From the NCBI RefSeq assembly GCF_026898095.1, contig NZ_CP114015.1, positions 1,240,001-1,304,000 on the forward strand: a DNA stretch of 64,000 bases, written 5' to 3'. Under the pieces are notes generated by a model. It was given only the letters and a program-made list of their open reading frames with translations. It was not told the origin of the DNA and searched no databases. Of the stretch, positions 17,765 to 26,352 are shown one piece after another; position 1 is the stretch's first letter, and every line of letters starts with the position of its first letter. The translations under genes were made by a program, and so were the position numbers. Origin of the DNA: Arthrobacter sp. ATA002 (GTDB taxonomy: Bacteria > Actinomycetota > Actinomycetes > Actinomycetales > Micrococcaceae).

Positions 17765-19039
17765 CTACTGCGGAATACCGTTTTCCGGCATGGCGGGGCG
17801 TTCTTCGGTATAGGGGCTGACCGAGTCGCCGTCGACCGCATACGGGGTTCCGGTGTAGGCCTGCACGCCCCCGGAGACGAGCGTAATCATTCCTCCCGTG
17901 TAGCCGGCATGGCTGTCAGCGCTGAAGCCCAGGGGAACGTGCCCGTTGCCCTTGATTTCGCCTGACTCCAGGGCTTCCAGCAGGGACTCCCTCGTCGGGT
18001 TCTCGCCGGCTTCCTGCAGTGCCTCGACAAAGAGATACCCGAGGGACATTCCGAAGATCGTATTGCCGTCGAACTCCGCCCCCGGGTTGTACTCGTCGTT
18101 GATCTCCCGGAACTTCACCGTCCATTCGTCCTCGGCATCCGAATAGGCGGGAAGGTAGTTGGCACTGATAAAGCCCTCCAGGAGCTTGTCGGTGTTTTCG
18201 CCGAGATAACTTGCCAGGGTGTTGTAGTCACCGCCGGCCGAGGAGGCCGCCCACTTCGGGAAGTAGCCGAGCTGGGCAGCCGTGCCGATGGCCTGGGCGC
18301 TGAAGCCGTTGATCGAGGCCAGGAAGTTCACCTCGCAGCCGGCGGCCTGCAGGGCGCTGATCTGGGCCGCAACGTCCGTGTTGGCCGTGGAGTACACCTG
18401 CGAACTCGCCAGCCCGTCACTTCCCAGTGCGGCTTCCAGCCCGGTCTTGAAGTCCGCGCCGAAATCGTCGTCCTGGCCGAAGAGGCAGTATGTTGCGTCC
18501 GGGAATTCCTCCTGCACGTAGGTGGCCAGGACCTTGGACTCGGTGTCGTAGTCCTGCATGAAGCCGTACGTGTACGGGTACTCCTCCGGCTGGTTCCAGG
18601 TGGGACTGCCGGACGCGACAAAGAGGTCCGGAACCTCGTTGTCATTCAAAAAATCCAGCACCGAGCTGTGCGGCGGGGTGCCCAGCCCACCCATAACCGC
18701 AAACACTTCGTCCTGGAGCACCAGTTCGCGCACCACGCTCTGCGTATTAGCGGGGTTGTAGCCGTCGTCCTTGACGGTGTACTCAATGGTTCGGCCGTGC
18801 ACGCCGCCGTTGGCATTGACGTAGTCGAAGTAGGCCTTGGTGGCCGGCGAGATGGAGGCATAGCCGGAGGCTGCCGGCCCTGTCAGCGGCTGGTGGGTTC
18901 CCACCGAGACAGTGGTGTCGGTGACCCCTGGAACATCTTCGGCAGCGGCGGATTCACCGTCCCCGGAGGAACCGCAGGCTCCCAGGAAGAGGGCAGCCGC
19001 CGTGGCGGCGGCGAGGACCGGGTACTTGGTTCTGGTCAT
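17765..19039 (-). CDS. LIV-type ABC transporter substrate-binding lipoprotein
   Basis: 424-residue type I periplasmic-binding-protein-fold lipoprotein. The signal peptide ends with the lipobox FLGAC (Cys22). Mature features include TVSVGTHQPLTGPAA, the loop PATKAYFDYVNANGGVHGR and VVRELVLQDEVFAVMGGLG, all typical of the Leu/Ile/Val-binding family. Many family members bind carboxylates, amides or aromatic acids rather than amino acids, so the ligand is open. It is the last gene of the minus-strand operon. Its ATG at 19039 overlaps the upstream permease stop by 4 nt. The regulatory company (TetR, acyl-CoA-type enzymes) suggests an organic acid ligand. Confidence 0.9.
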   Translation of the reverse strand: MTRTKYPVLAAATAAALFLGACGSSGDGESAAAEDVPGVTDTTVSVGTHQPLTGPAASGYASISPATKAYFDYVNANGGVHGRTIEYTVKDDGYNPANTQSVVRELVLQDEVFAVMGGLGTPPHSSVLDFLNDNEVPDLFVASGSPTWNQPEEYPYTYGFMQDYDTESKVLATYVQEEFPDATYCLFGQDDDFGADFKTGLEAALGSDGLASSQVYSTANTDVAAQISALQAAGCEVNFLASINGFSAQAIGTAAQLGYFPKWAASSAGGDYNTLASYLGENTDKLLEGFISANYLPAYSDAEDEWTVKFREINDEYNPGAEFDGNTIFGMSLGYLFVEALQEAGENPTRESLLEALESGEIKGNGHVPLGFSADSHAGYTGGMITLVSGGVQAYTGTPYAVDGDSVSPYTEERPAMPENGIPQ

Positions 19040-20175
19040 GGCTGGCCTTTCGTGGTGGATAGTTTCGTTGGCAGGGACGCAGTGCCGGGCACCGGACCGG
19101 CAGGACCGGCGGAGCCGGTAGAACCGGCGGTACCGGCGGTGGTTTCGGGAAGCGGCTCGGTTCCGCTGTTTCGGAACCGGCGTACGGCAGCAGTAATCAG
19201 GCCTTGGATGCCGCGGGGCGCGAGCAGGATCACCAGCACCAGGACGGTGCCGAACACCGCAATGGCCAGGTTTCCGTCCAGCCGCTGGGCCAGGTCCGGG
19301 GAAACCGGCAGATCGGCAGTAAAGGAATTGATCGAGTGGGGCAGGAACACCATGATCAGGGCACCCCATACGGCGCCGGTGAGGGAACCGATGCCGCCGA
19401 TCACGGCAGCCATCAGCAGGTAGAGGGACAGCACCAGCGAATATGCCCCGGGGCTGGCACTTTGCGTGACGTAGGCGAGCAGACCGCCGCCCAGTCCGGC
19501 CGCGGCGGCACTGACGGTGAAGGACACGATCTTGGTGCGGGCGACGTTCACCCCGGCCAGAGCTGCGGCGGCGCTGTTGTCGCGTACGGCCCGCAGCTGG
19601 CGGCCGAAGCGGCCGCGCAGCAGGTTGTGCAGCACCGCCATGACGGCCACGGCGCAGAGGATGGCCAGCCAGGACTGCCACTGCTCGTTGCTGACCGTCC
19701 CACGCAGGGCATCCGGGCGCTTCTCCACCGTGATCCACAGCCCCTGGTCGCCGCCGAGCATTTCGGAGAAAGTGCTGGTCACCGCCGGAATGGCAACGAC
19801 CAGCGCCAGCGTGAAGCCGGCCAGATAGGGGCCGTGCAGCCGTCCCGCCGCACAGCCGATGACAAGCCCCATCGCAGCCGCTCCGAGGACGGCCGCAGCC
19901 AGCGGGGCCAGCAGCAGGACCGGCCCTTCGATGCCGGCTTCGGCCATGGCATTGGCGCAGAGGGCATAGCTGTACGCGCCGCCGGCCATCAGCGCGGCCT
20001 GCCCGAGCGAAAGTTGTCCGCCGCTGCCGGTCAGCACGGTGAGCCCGGCAATGGCGCACAGATAGGCACACACGGTTGCCAGCTGGTAGGACACGAACGG
20101 CTCGAGTACAAAGGTCAGGCCGATAAGGGCAGCCGCAGCACCGGCGGCTGCCGGCAGGGATTTCGACGGGGTCAT
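19036..20175 (-). CDS. LIV-type ABC transporter permease (LivM-like)
   Basis: 379-residue inner permease with about ten hydrophobic segments. LivM hallmarks are GGQLSLGQAALMAGGAYSYA, LRAVRDNSAAAALAGVNV (coupling loop) and IGGIGSLTGAVWGA. The C-terminal 50 residues are an unusual Gly/Ser/Thr/Pro-rich soluble tail (ETTAGTAGSTGSAG). The open frame runs further upstream, but ATG 20175 overlaps the LivH-like stop as ATGA and starts at the family N-terminus. Together with the LivH-like protein it forms the membrane channel. Confidence 0.9.
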   Translation of the reverse strand: MTPSKSLPAAAGAAAALIGLTFVLEPFVSYQLATVCAYLCAIAGLTVLTGSGGQLSLGQAALMAGGAYSYALCANAMAEAGIEGPVLLLAPLAAAVLGAAAMGLVIGCAAGRLHGPYLAGFTLALVVAIPAVTSTFSEMLGGDQGLWITVEKRPDALRGTVSNEQWQSWLAILCAVAVMAVLHNLLRGRFGRQLRAVRDNSAAAALAGVNVARTKIVSFTVSAAAAGLGGGLLAYVTQSASPGAYSLVLSLYLLMAAVIGGIGSLTGAVWGALIMVFLPHSINSFTADLPVSPDLAQRLDGNLAIAVFGTVLVLVILLAPRGIQGLITAAVRRFRNSGTEPLPETTAGTAGSTGSAGPAGPVPGTASLPTKLSTTKGQP

Positions 20176-21050
20176 ACCGTACGCTCCTTCGTCATGGCGA
20201 ACAGTCCCGCGGGCCGCAGGAGCAGCACCGCCAGGAGGAGGACCAGCACCGCAATGGGGGCCAGGGTGGCCCCGAGGTAGCCGCTGACCCAGCTGAGCAC
20301 CACGCCCACCGCCAGGCCGCCGGCAACGGCACCGCCGGCGGAATCCAGGCCGCCCACCACCGCCACCGTGAAGGCATAGACAAATACCGTGTCCAAGGCG
20401 TGCGGATTGAGGCCAAGCTCGGTGGGAATGATCAGCAGGGCGGCCAGGGCGCCGACGGCGGATGACAGGGCCCAGCCCAGGGTCAGCATTCGGGAGGTCC
20501 GCACTCCGAGCAGCTGTGCCAGGTCCGGGGCGAAGGCGGCAGCGCGCAGCCGCAGCCCCAGCGGCGTCTTGGTGAAGAGCAGCCCCAAACCGGCAACGAT
20601 GACGGCGATGCACACAAAGATGAACAGGTCGTAGGGGGAGACAGCACTGATGCCTCCAATGGAGATCGGGGATGAGCTGAACGGGATCTCCATGGCCCGG
20701 TAGCCGTTGCCGAAGATCATGCCCAGGACCGCCTGGAGAACCAGCAGCAGGCCCAGCCCGGCAATCACGGAGTTCAGCGGCGACGTGTTGCCGACGAAGC
20801 GCATCACGGTCCGTTCAACCAGCGTCCCAAGGACCAGGCCCGCGGCGACGGCGGACGCCAGCCCCAACCAGTAGCTGCCGGTGGCGCTGGTTACGGTGAA
20901 GGCGATGTAGGTGGTGGCCACGGCCATGGCGCCCTGGGCAAAGTTCACGATGCGGGCCGCACGCCAGATGATGACCAGCGACAGGGCAAAAGCTGCCAGG
21001 ACGGCGCCGCGGGCCAGGCCGTCAACGGTGAGGAAAAGAAATCTGTCCAT
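20172..21050 (-). CDS. LIV-type ABC transporter permease (LivH-like)
   Basis: 292-residue permease with about eight membrane segments. ARIVNFAQGAMAVATTYIA and GLRLRAAAFAPDLAQLLGV (coupling loop) are LivH-type signatures, as is AVVGGLDSAGGAVAGGL. It shares a TGATG overlap with the upstream ATPase gene and an ATGA overlap with the downstream permease, so the operon is tightly coupled. Substrate is as for the whole system, unknown. Confidence 0.9.
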   Translation of the reverse strand: MDRFLFLTVDGLARGAVLAAFALSLVIIWRAARIVNFAQGAMAVATTYIAFTVTSATGSYWLGLASAVAAGLVLGTLVERTVMRFVGNTSPLNSVIAGLGLLLVLQAVLGMIFGNGYRAMEIPFSSSPISIGGISAVSPYDLFIFVCIAVIVAGLGLLFTKTPLGLRLRAAAFAPDLAQLLGVRTSRMLTLGWALSSAVGALAALLIIPTELGLNPHALDTVFVYAFTVAVVGGLDSAGGAVAGGLAVGVVLSWVSGYLGATLAPIAVLVLLLAVLLLRPAGLFAMTKERTV

Positions 21051-21766
21051 CAGAACCCCAAGTAGGTGTGGCGAAGATCGGTATCCGCCGCCAGGTCGGC
21101 GGCGGGGCGGGCGGCGACGACGCTGCCCAGGCTGAGTACGACGCCGTCGTCGGCCACGGCAAGGGCACTGCGGACGTTCTGCTCGATGAGCAGGACCGTC
21201 AGGCCCGTGTCGTCGCGCAGGCCGCGCAGCAGTCCCAGGATCTGGGCGGTGATGCGCGGGGCAAGGCCCAGGGAGGGCTCATCCAGGAGGAGCAGCCGGG
21301 GCCCGGCCATCAGCGCCCGGCCCAGGGCCAGCATTTGGCGCTCGCCGCCCGACAGCTGATGCCCGGCGGCCCGGCGCCGGCGGGCGAGAGGCTCGAAGAG
21401 CTCATACATGCGGACGAGCAGCGTGGCCGCGGCCGCCCGGTCCCGCCGCCAAAGCCCGCCCAGCCGCAGGTTCTCATCCACCGTGAGTTCGGTGATGACT
21501 CCGCGGCCTTCGGGCACCAGGGCGATTCCCCGCCGCACCATATCTTCGACCCTGGTGCCGGCCAGGTCCGTCCCGTCGAAGCGGATGCTGCCGCCGGTGG
21601 TCCGCAGCTGGCCGGTCACGGTGCGCAGGAGCGTGGTTTTGCCCGCCCCGTTCGCTCCGACAACGGCGGTAATGCTGCCGGCGGCCACGGTGATGCTGAC
21701 GCCGTGCAGGACCGGGACGGGGCCGTAGCCCGCGCTCACCGAGTCCAGGACCAGTAAACCGCTCAT
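21050..21766 (-). CDS. LIV-type ABC transporter ATP-binding protein (LivF-like)
   Basis: 238-residue ATPase with Walker A GANGAGKT (about 36-43), signature LSGGERQMLALGRAL, Walker B LLLLDEPSLGL and ALVPEGRGVITELTVDENL, characteristic of LivF. It pairs with the LivG-like ATPase directly upstream (4-nt ATGA overlap) to form the heterodimeric motor of the importer. Confidence 0.92.
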   Translation of the reverse strand: MSGLLVLDSVSAGYGPVPVLHGVSITVAAGSITAVVGANGAGKTTLLRTVTGQLRTTGGSIRFDGTDLAGTRVEDMVRRGIALVPEGRGVITELTVDENLRLGGLWRRDRAAAATLLVRMYELFEPLARRRRAAGHQLSGGERQMLALGRALMAGPRLLLLDEPSLGLAPRITAQILGLLRGLRDDTGLTVLLIEQNVRSALAVADDGVVLSLGSVVAARPAADLAADTDLRHTYLGF

Positions 21767-22554
21767 ACCGGCTCCACCCCCAGATAGGCGTCGGTCACCG
21801 CGGGATTGGCGCCGATTTCCGCCGGGGTCCCCTCTGCGATGAGCTTGCCGAAGTCCAGCACCGCGATGCGCCCGCAGACGCTCATGACCAGGTCCACATG
21901 GTGTTCCACGAGTACCACCGAGCAGCCGGTGGCGGGAATGGCACGGATAATTCCCGCCAATTCGTCGATGTCCTCGTGGGTCAGTCCGCCGGCCGGTTCA
22001 TCCAGCAGCAGCAGGCGGGGCGATCCCGCCAGGGCCCGTGCCAGTGCAGTTTTCTTGCGGACCCCGTAGGGCAGCGTGTCCGGCAGCGAGGCGGCGTGGG
22101 ATGCGATGCCCAGTTCGTCCAGGGCCTGGAGCGACCGCTCCCGCAGCCGGGCCTCCCCGCGGCGGGAGCGGGGCAGGGCCAGCGCGTCCTGCAGCGCGCC
22201 GTGGCGGGCGGAGCCTTCCAGACCGAGCATGACGTTCTCCAGTACGGTGAGCCCGGAGAACAGGCCCAGCCCCTGCATCGTGCGGGCAACGCCGCGGCGG
22301 GTGAGGTGATGGGGCCGGGGCCGGAAAGTGTCCCCGTCCAGTTCCAGGGAGCCCGCTGCCGGAGCATTGAAGCCGCACACGACGTTGAAGAGCGTCGTTT
22401 TGCCGGCCCCGTTGGGCCCAATGATGCCCACGACGGCGCCGGCGGGAACGGCGAAGGACACACCGTCCAGGGCGGTAAGGCCGCCGAAACGCACGCTGAT
22501 GTCGGAAAATCGCAGCCGGGGTGGAACCGACTGGTCGGTATGTTGCACTGCCAT
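21763..22554 (-). CDS. LIV-type ABC transporter ATP-binding protein (LivG-like)
   Basis: 263-residue ATPase with Walker A GPNGAGKT, LivG-type degenerate signature LPYGVRKKTALARAL, Walker B LLLLDEPAGGL and the switch His in VEHHVDLVM. The start ATG 22554 follows GGAG by 6 nt. A TetR-type palindrome (22525-22540) falls inside codons 5-10, so the first gene of the transporter may have its own regulated promoter in the 56-bp gap after the quinone oxidoreductase gene. Alternatively the true start could lie further downstream. Confidence 0.92.
   Translation of the reverse strand: MAVQHTDQSVPPRLRFSDISVRFGGLTALDGVSFAVPAGAVVGIIGPNGAGKTTLFNVVCGFNAPAAGSLELDGDTFRPRPHHLTRRGVARTMQGLGLFSGLTVLENVMLGLEGSARHGALQDALALPRSRRGEARLRERSLQALDELGIASHAASLPDTLPYGVRKKTALARALAGSPRLLLLDEPAGGLTHEDIDELAGIIRAIPATGCSVVLVEHHVDLVMSVCGRIAVLDFGKLIAEGTPAEIGANPAVTDAYLGVEPV
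22525..22540. promoter_or_regulatory. TetR-type operator, copy B (at the livG start)
   Basis: AACCGACTGGTCGGTA contains the inverted half-sites ACCGAC and GTCGGT and matches copies A and C at most positions. It covers codons 5-10 of the LivG-like gene. An operator just inside a coding start can still repress by blocking polymerase. Assignment to the local TetR protein is inferred. Confidence 0.55.
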
Positions 22555-22610
22555 TGGGACTCCGTTGTCTCGGTAATGGTGAACTTGTGTGCGGGATGCA
22601 GCCTCAGCAG

Positions 22611-23585
22611 CTAAAGGGTGAGCACCACCCGGCCTGCGGTTCGTCCGTCGCCGAGGCGCTGGACGGCGTCGGGTGCGGAAGCGAAGGGGACCGTTTCGGT
22701 AACCAGGGGACGGATCAGCCCCTTGTCCGCGAGGAGGGTGAGCTGCTCGTGCGCCTCCGTCACCAGCCCGGGCTTTTTCCTGGCATAGAGGGCCCAGTGC
22801 AGACCCAGCAGGGAGTAGTTCTTGACCAGGGCATGGTTCATGCGTGCGGTCTGCAGGGTTCCGCCGGCAAAACCAACCACCACGATCCGGCCCTCAAAGG
22901 CAATACAGCGCGTGGAGCGGTCAAAGGTGCTGCCGCCGACCGGATCGTAAATGACATCGGCGCCGCGTCCGCCGGTGGCTGTGTTGACCGCCTCGACGAA
23001 GTCCTCGGTGGCGCGGTTAATGACGATGTCGGCGCCTGCCTCCGCGGCCACCCGGCGTTTGGCTTCATTGCCGACAACGCCGATCACTGTCGCGCCGGCG
23101 GCCTTGCCCAGCTGAGCGGCCGCCGTGCCGACCCCGCCGGCGGCGGCATGGACCAGCAGCGTCTCGCCGGGGGCAATCCCGGCCCGCCGGTGCAGCCCGA
23201 AGTAGCCGGTCTGGTAGCCGATGCACAGGGCTGCGGCTTCGGCGTCGGAAAGGGAATCCGGTGCGGGAAAAGCGGTGGCGCCAGGAACCTGCACCTCCTC
23301 CGCCATAACGCCCAGATGTGTGGCAATGACGCGCTCGCCCAACCGGAAGCCGGTGACGCCGTCGCCAATTCCGGTGACGATGCCGCACAGCTCGATGCCG
23401 GGAACGAAGGGCAGCTCCGGTTTTTCCTGGTACTCGCCGCGGCACAACAGCACATCCGGGAAATTCAGCGCCACGGCAAGGGTCTTCAACACCAGCGACC
23501 CCGGTGCCGCGGCGGGGGAAGGTTGATCGGTCAGGCGCAGGGCATCGCGCGGCTCAGCGTTTGTGACAACGGTCCATGCTTTCAT
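22611..23585 (-). CDS. NADPH:quinone oxidoreductase family (zinc-free MDR) protein
   Basis: 324-residue medium-chain reductase/dehydrogenase of the quinone-oxidoreductase group. It shows the N-terminal GroES-like domain (PELPFVPGIELCGIVTGIG), the nucleotide-binding motif VHAAAGGVGTAAAQLGKAAG, and FEGRIVVVGFAGG. No zinc-binding Cys cluster is present, as expected for the quinone oxidoreductase/enoyl reductase type. The stop side is 56 bp before livG, and the start overlaps the tetR stop (ATGA). In acyl-CoA catabolic clusters such proteins often act as enoyl reductases or crotonyl-CoA reductase-like enzymes, which would fit the SDR/MaoC pair nearby. Confidence 0.88.
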   Translation of the reverse strand: MKAWTVVTNAEPRDALRLTDQPSPAAAPGSLVLKTLAVALNFPDVLLCRGEYQEKPELPFVPGIELCGIVTGIGDGVTGFRLGERVIATHLGVMAEEVQVPGATAFPAPDSLSDAEAAALCIGYQTGYFGLHRRAGIAPGETLLVHAAAGGVGTAAAQLGKAAGATVIGVVGNEAKRRVAAEAGADIVINRATEDFVEAVNTATGGRGADVIYDPVGGSTFDRSTRCIAFEGRIVVVGFAGGTLQTARMNHALVKNYSLLGLHWALYARKKPGLVTEAHEQLTLLADKGLIRPLVTETVPFASAPDAVQRLGDGRTAGRVVLTL

Positions 23586-24181
23586 GTGGCTGGTCCTTCG
23601 GGTGGAGCGGGCCGCAGCCCGGCGAGGTACAGATCGGTCAGCTGGGTGGCGACCTGTTGTTTGGTCAACGGCCCGGAGGGCTGGTACCAGTACGACAGGT
23701 AGTGCGGGTTGGCAAAAAAATTGGCGACAAGGACGGCCGTGGGGATGTCGCTGCGGAAGCAGCCCTCTGCACGGCCGCGGTTGATCAGGGCGCCGAAGAC
23801 CTCGTTGTACCGGCGCCGCCGAACCTTGACGGCTTCCATCCGGTCGGGGCTGAGCATGTGCTGGGACCGGAAGAACACGGTGCCCTCGCGGATCCAGTCG
23901 ATCGAGGTGACAATGACGTCCTCGCAGACCAGGCGGACTGTCTCCTCCACCGGAAGGCCGCGGGCAGTGATCTCGTCAAGGTTGCGGTGCTGCAGGGTGA
24001 GGATCCGGTCATATATGTCGAACAGCAGGTCGTCCTTTGAATTGAAGTAGTGGTACAGGGCACCCTTGGTGACACCGGCGGCATCGACGATCTGCTGCAC
24101 GCTGGTCCGGGCGTAACCTTGGCTGGAAAAGAGCTCCACGGAAACGCGGGCCAGTTCTTCCTTGATGTTCATCGTCTTCAT
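23582..24181 (-). CDS. TetR-family transcriptional regulator
   Basis: 199-residue TetR-type repressor. The N-terminal HTH (about residues 10-55) contains FSSQGYARTSVQQIVDAAG and TKGALYHYFNSKDDLL, very close to KstR2/FadR-like acyl-CoA-responsive regulators. The C-terminal domain would bind the inducer, plausibly a CoA thioester. It is the first gene of the minus-strand operon and overlaps the quinone oxidoreductase gene by 4 nt. A 16-bp palindrome 64 nt upstream (24245-24260), plus a partial one near 24211-24220, suggests autorepression. Translation could also begin at the in-frame ATG 9 nt downstream. Confidence 0.9.
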   Translation of the reverse strand: MKTMNIKEELARVSVELFSSQGYARTSVQQIVDAAGVTKGALYHYFNSKDDLLFDIYDRILTLQHRNLDEITARGLPVEETVRLVCEDVIVTSIDWIREGTVFFRSQHMLSPDRMEAVKVRRRRYNEVFGALINRGRAEGCFRSDIPTAVLVANFFANPHYLSYWYQPSGPLTKQQVATQLTDLYLAGLRPAPPEGPAT

Positions 24182-24244
24182 GCGGTGTTCCGTGTTTCTC
24201 GTGTGGCTTGTACCGGTCGGGCCGCCGGGCCAGAGGCCACGGCG

Positions 24245-24260
24245 AGAACCGACCGGTTGG
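24245..24260. promoter_or_regulatory. TetR-type operator, copy C (upstream of tetR)
   Basis: AACCGACCGGTTGGTA is a near-perfect palindrome centred 71 nt upstream of the tetR start. A further half-like TACCGGTCGG lies at 24211-24220. With copies A and B it defines the consensus WACCGACCGGTCGGTA. Confidence 0.65.
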
Positions 24261-24468
24261 TATGTGGATCACCATACCGCCGGGGCACCCGTTATCCGCA
24301 AGGGTTTCGGCGAAAGATTTCCCGCGGCTTCCGGGAGTTCGGCGCCAGCCGCGGTCTCGCGGCCGCGCCGCCGTGTCACGGCGCCTTTCCGGCGGAGCGG
24401 GCTGGTAGCGTCCGTGGCAATCGGTGCCGAAGGCTGCCCCGGGGAAGATTTCTTTGACGGGGGAACCA

Positions 24469-25633
24469 ATGGCCGTGCGCCGATATGTCTTTCCAGTGCT
24501 GTGGCTGGCAATTTTCGCCGTGATTGCTTCGGCTCTCTTCAAACTCGCGTTCATCGACGGCATGAAAGCAGACGCCGCCGGGGGCGAACAGGCGGCCGCG
24601 CAGCTGTCCACTCCACTCGTTCCAGCTGTGCTGGGTACGGTAACCAACCTCGTGCAGGTTCAGGGTTCGGTGGTGGGTGATCCGGCGGTCATGGTCAAGA
24701 GCACCAGTGACGGAACCGTGGACTTCATCTATGTGCAGGCCGGCGACCAAGTTATCGCGGGTGCACCCCTGTTCCAGGTGAAGACTCCCGTGGAACCGGA
24801 AGCTCCGGCGGCGCCGGAGGAATCCTCAGGTGACGGCGGTTCCCCGGAACAGCCGCCCGCGGCCCCCGGGTTCCGGTATATGCCTACACGAACGTGCTCG
24901 CCACGGCCGACGGCACCGTGGCGCAGCTGTCGGTGCTTCCCAAACAGCAGGTCTCGGTCGGTGCCGACGTCGCGTCCCTGGATCCGGCACTTTTTCCGTT
25001 TCGGGAACCCTCACCGCGGACCAGCAGTTCCGCATCCTGGGCCGGGCGAACACCGCGGTGGTCACCGTCAACGGAGGTCCCGCTCCTTTCCCGTGCAGTG
25101 ATGTCACCATGGGCCGGACCCCGGCCGCGGACACGGGAATCAGCCCCCAGGCGCAGCAGGCCGGGCCCGGACAGCCGGCGCCGGAAGCTCCGGCGGCCGG
25201 CAGCGTCAGCTGCAGCATTCCCGCGGATGTCCCGGTCTTCGCCGGCCTCGGCGCGGCAATCGACATCACGGCGGGGCAGGCCGAGGGCGTCGTCACGGTG
25301 CCCACGACGGCGGTGCGCGGTGCGGTGCAGACCGGCATTGTCTGGGTCATGCCCGGCGGGGCGGCAGCACCGGAAGCCGCCGGTACGGACGGGCCGGCTG
25401 GCGGCGGTGCCGGTGGCGGTGGCGGTGCCGGTGACGGGGCCGCGGCGGGCCCGGGACTTGACGGCGGCGCGGGAGCGGCAGTGGAGCGCGAAGTGTCGCT
25501 GGGGCTGAACGACGGGCAGACCGTGGAGATTACCGCCGGACTGGCCGAAGGCGAAATGGTCCTGCAGTTTGTTCCCGGTGCCCCCTCGGTGGACGAACAG
25601 ATGGCCGGCATGCCCGGGGTGATGGGCGGATGA
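24469..25633 (+). CDS. MacA/HlyD-like efflux adaptor (frame broken twice)
   Basis: Membrane-fusion/adaptor-type protein preceding a MacB-like ATPase and permease. It has an N-terminal membrane anchor (residues about 5-25), a lipoyl-like half ([19 protein letters not shown], then [19 protein letters not shown]) and a beta-barrel part ([12 protein letters not shown]). The [18 protein letters not shown] segment is typical of periplasmic adaptors. A long Gly-rich linker near [14 protein letters not shown] is unusual. Two one-base breaks occur: at the C5/G3 run 24863-24870, and near CCGG 24984-24987. Restoring one base at each gives a continuous protein of about 388 residues. I start at ATG 24469 (MAVRRYVFP). 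The stop overlaps the ATPase start by ATGA. Confidence 0.78.
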
Positions 25634-26352
25634 GTTCCCGGACCCGGCTGCCCGGCAGCAGCCGCTGGCGGTGCTCTCGCAGGTCACCCGGGCAGTCAGC
25701 CTGCCGGACCGGGACACCCTGCACATCCTGTCCGGAGTGGACCTCACCGTGTACCCCGGAGACCACCTTTCCATCGTGGGCCGGTCCGGTTCGGGCAAGT
25801 CGACGCTGTTGAACATCCTGGGACTGCTGGATGTGCCCACCTCGGGAACCATGACCTTTGACGGATCCCCGGTGGAACGGATGAACGAGAAACGCCGCGC
25901 CGGGGCCCGGGCGCCGCTGTCGGTTTCATCTTCCAGCAGTTCAACCTGCTGGCGGAGCGCACGGCCCTGGAGAACGTCATGACCCCGCTGCTCTATGCGC
26001 GCGGAAAACAGTTCTGGCAGCGCGAGCGGCTCGCTGCCCGGATGCTGGAGCGGGTGGGGCTGGGCAGCCGGCTGCGGGACCGGCCCCAAAACTCTCCGGC
26101 GGGGAACAGCAGCGTGTGGCGATTGCACGTGCCCTGGTCCGCTCGCCGCGGCTCATCCTGGCGGACGAGCCGACCGGTGCCCTGGACATCGCCACCGGCC
26201 GGCACGTGATGGCTCTCCTGGCCGAGGTCGCCGCGGAGTCCGGCGCCGCACTGGTCACCATCACGCACGACCCCCAAGTGGCGGCCCTGGCACAGGAGCA
26301 CTTCCTGCTGCAGGACGGCCGGCTCGTGCCCGGAGCGGCGGTGGCGGCATGA
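25630..26352 (+). CDS. MacB/LolD-type ABC ATPase (frame broken three times)
   Basis: ATPase of about 241 residues that energises the following permease. Visible motifs, in three reading frames, are Walker [10 protein letters not shown]-loop FIFQQFNLL, signature [15 protein letters not shown], Walker [12 protein letters not shown] and TITHDPQVA. The breaks lie at CCC 25637-25639 (just after the start), near 25901-25913 (G/C runs), and at AAAA 26088-26091. In each case one added base joins the frames, for example [12 protein letters not shown] at the last. Three errors in one short gene between intact-looking motifs argue for sequencing faults. It overlaps both neighbours by ATGA. Confidence 0.85.

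Noticed and set aside
17765-20071. One 768-codon frame spanning substrate-binding protein and permease
   Set aside because: The N-terminal part is out-of-frame permease sequence. The real substrate-binding gene begins with its signal peptide at 19039.
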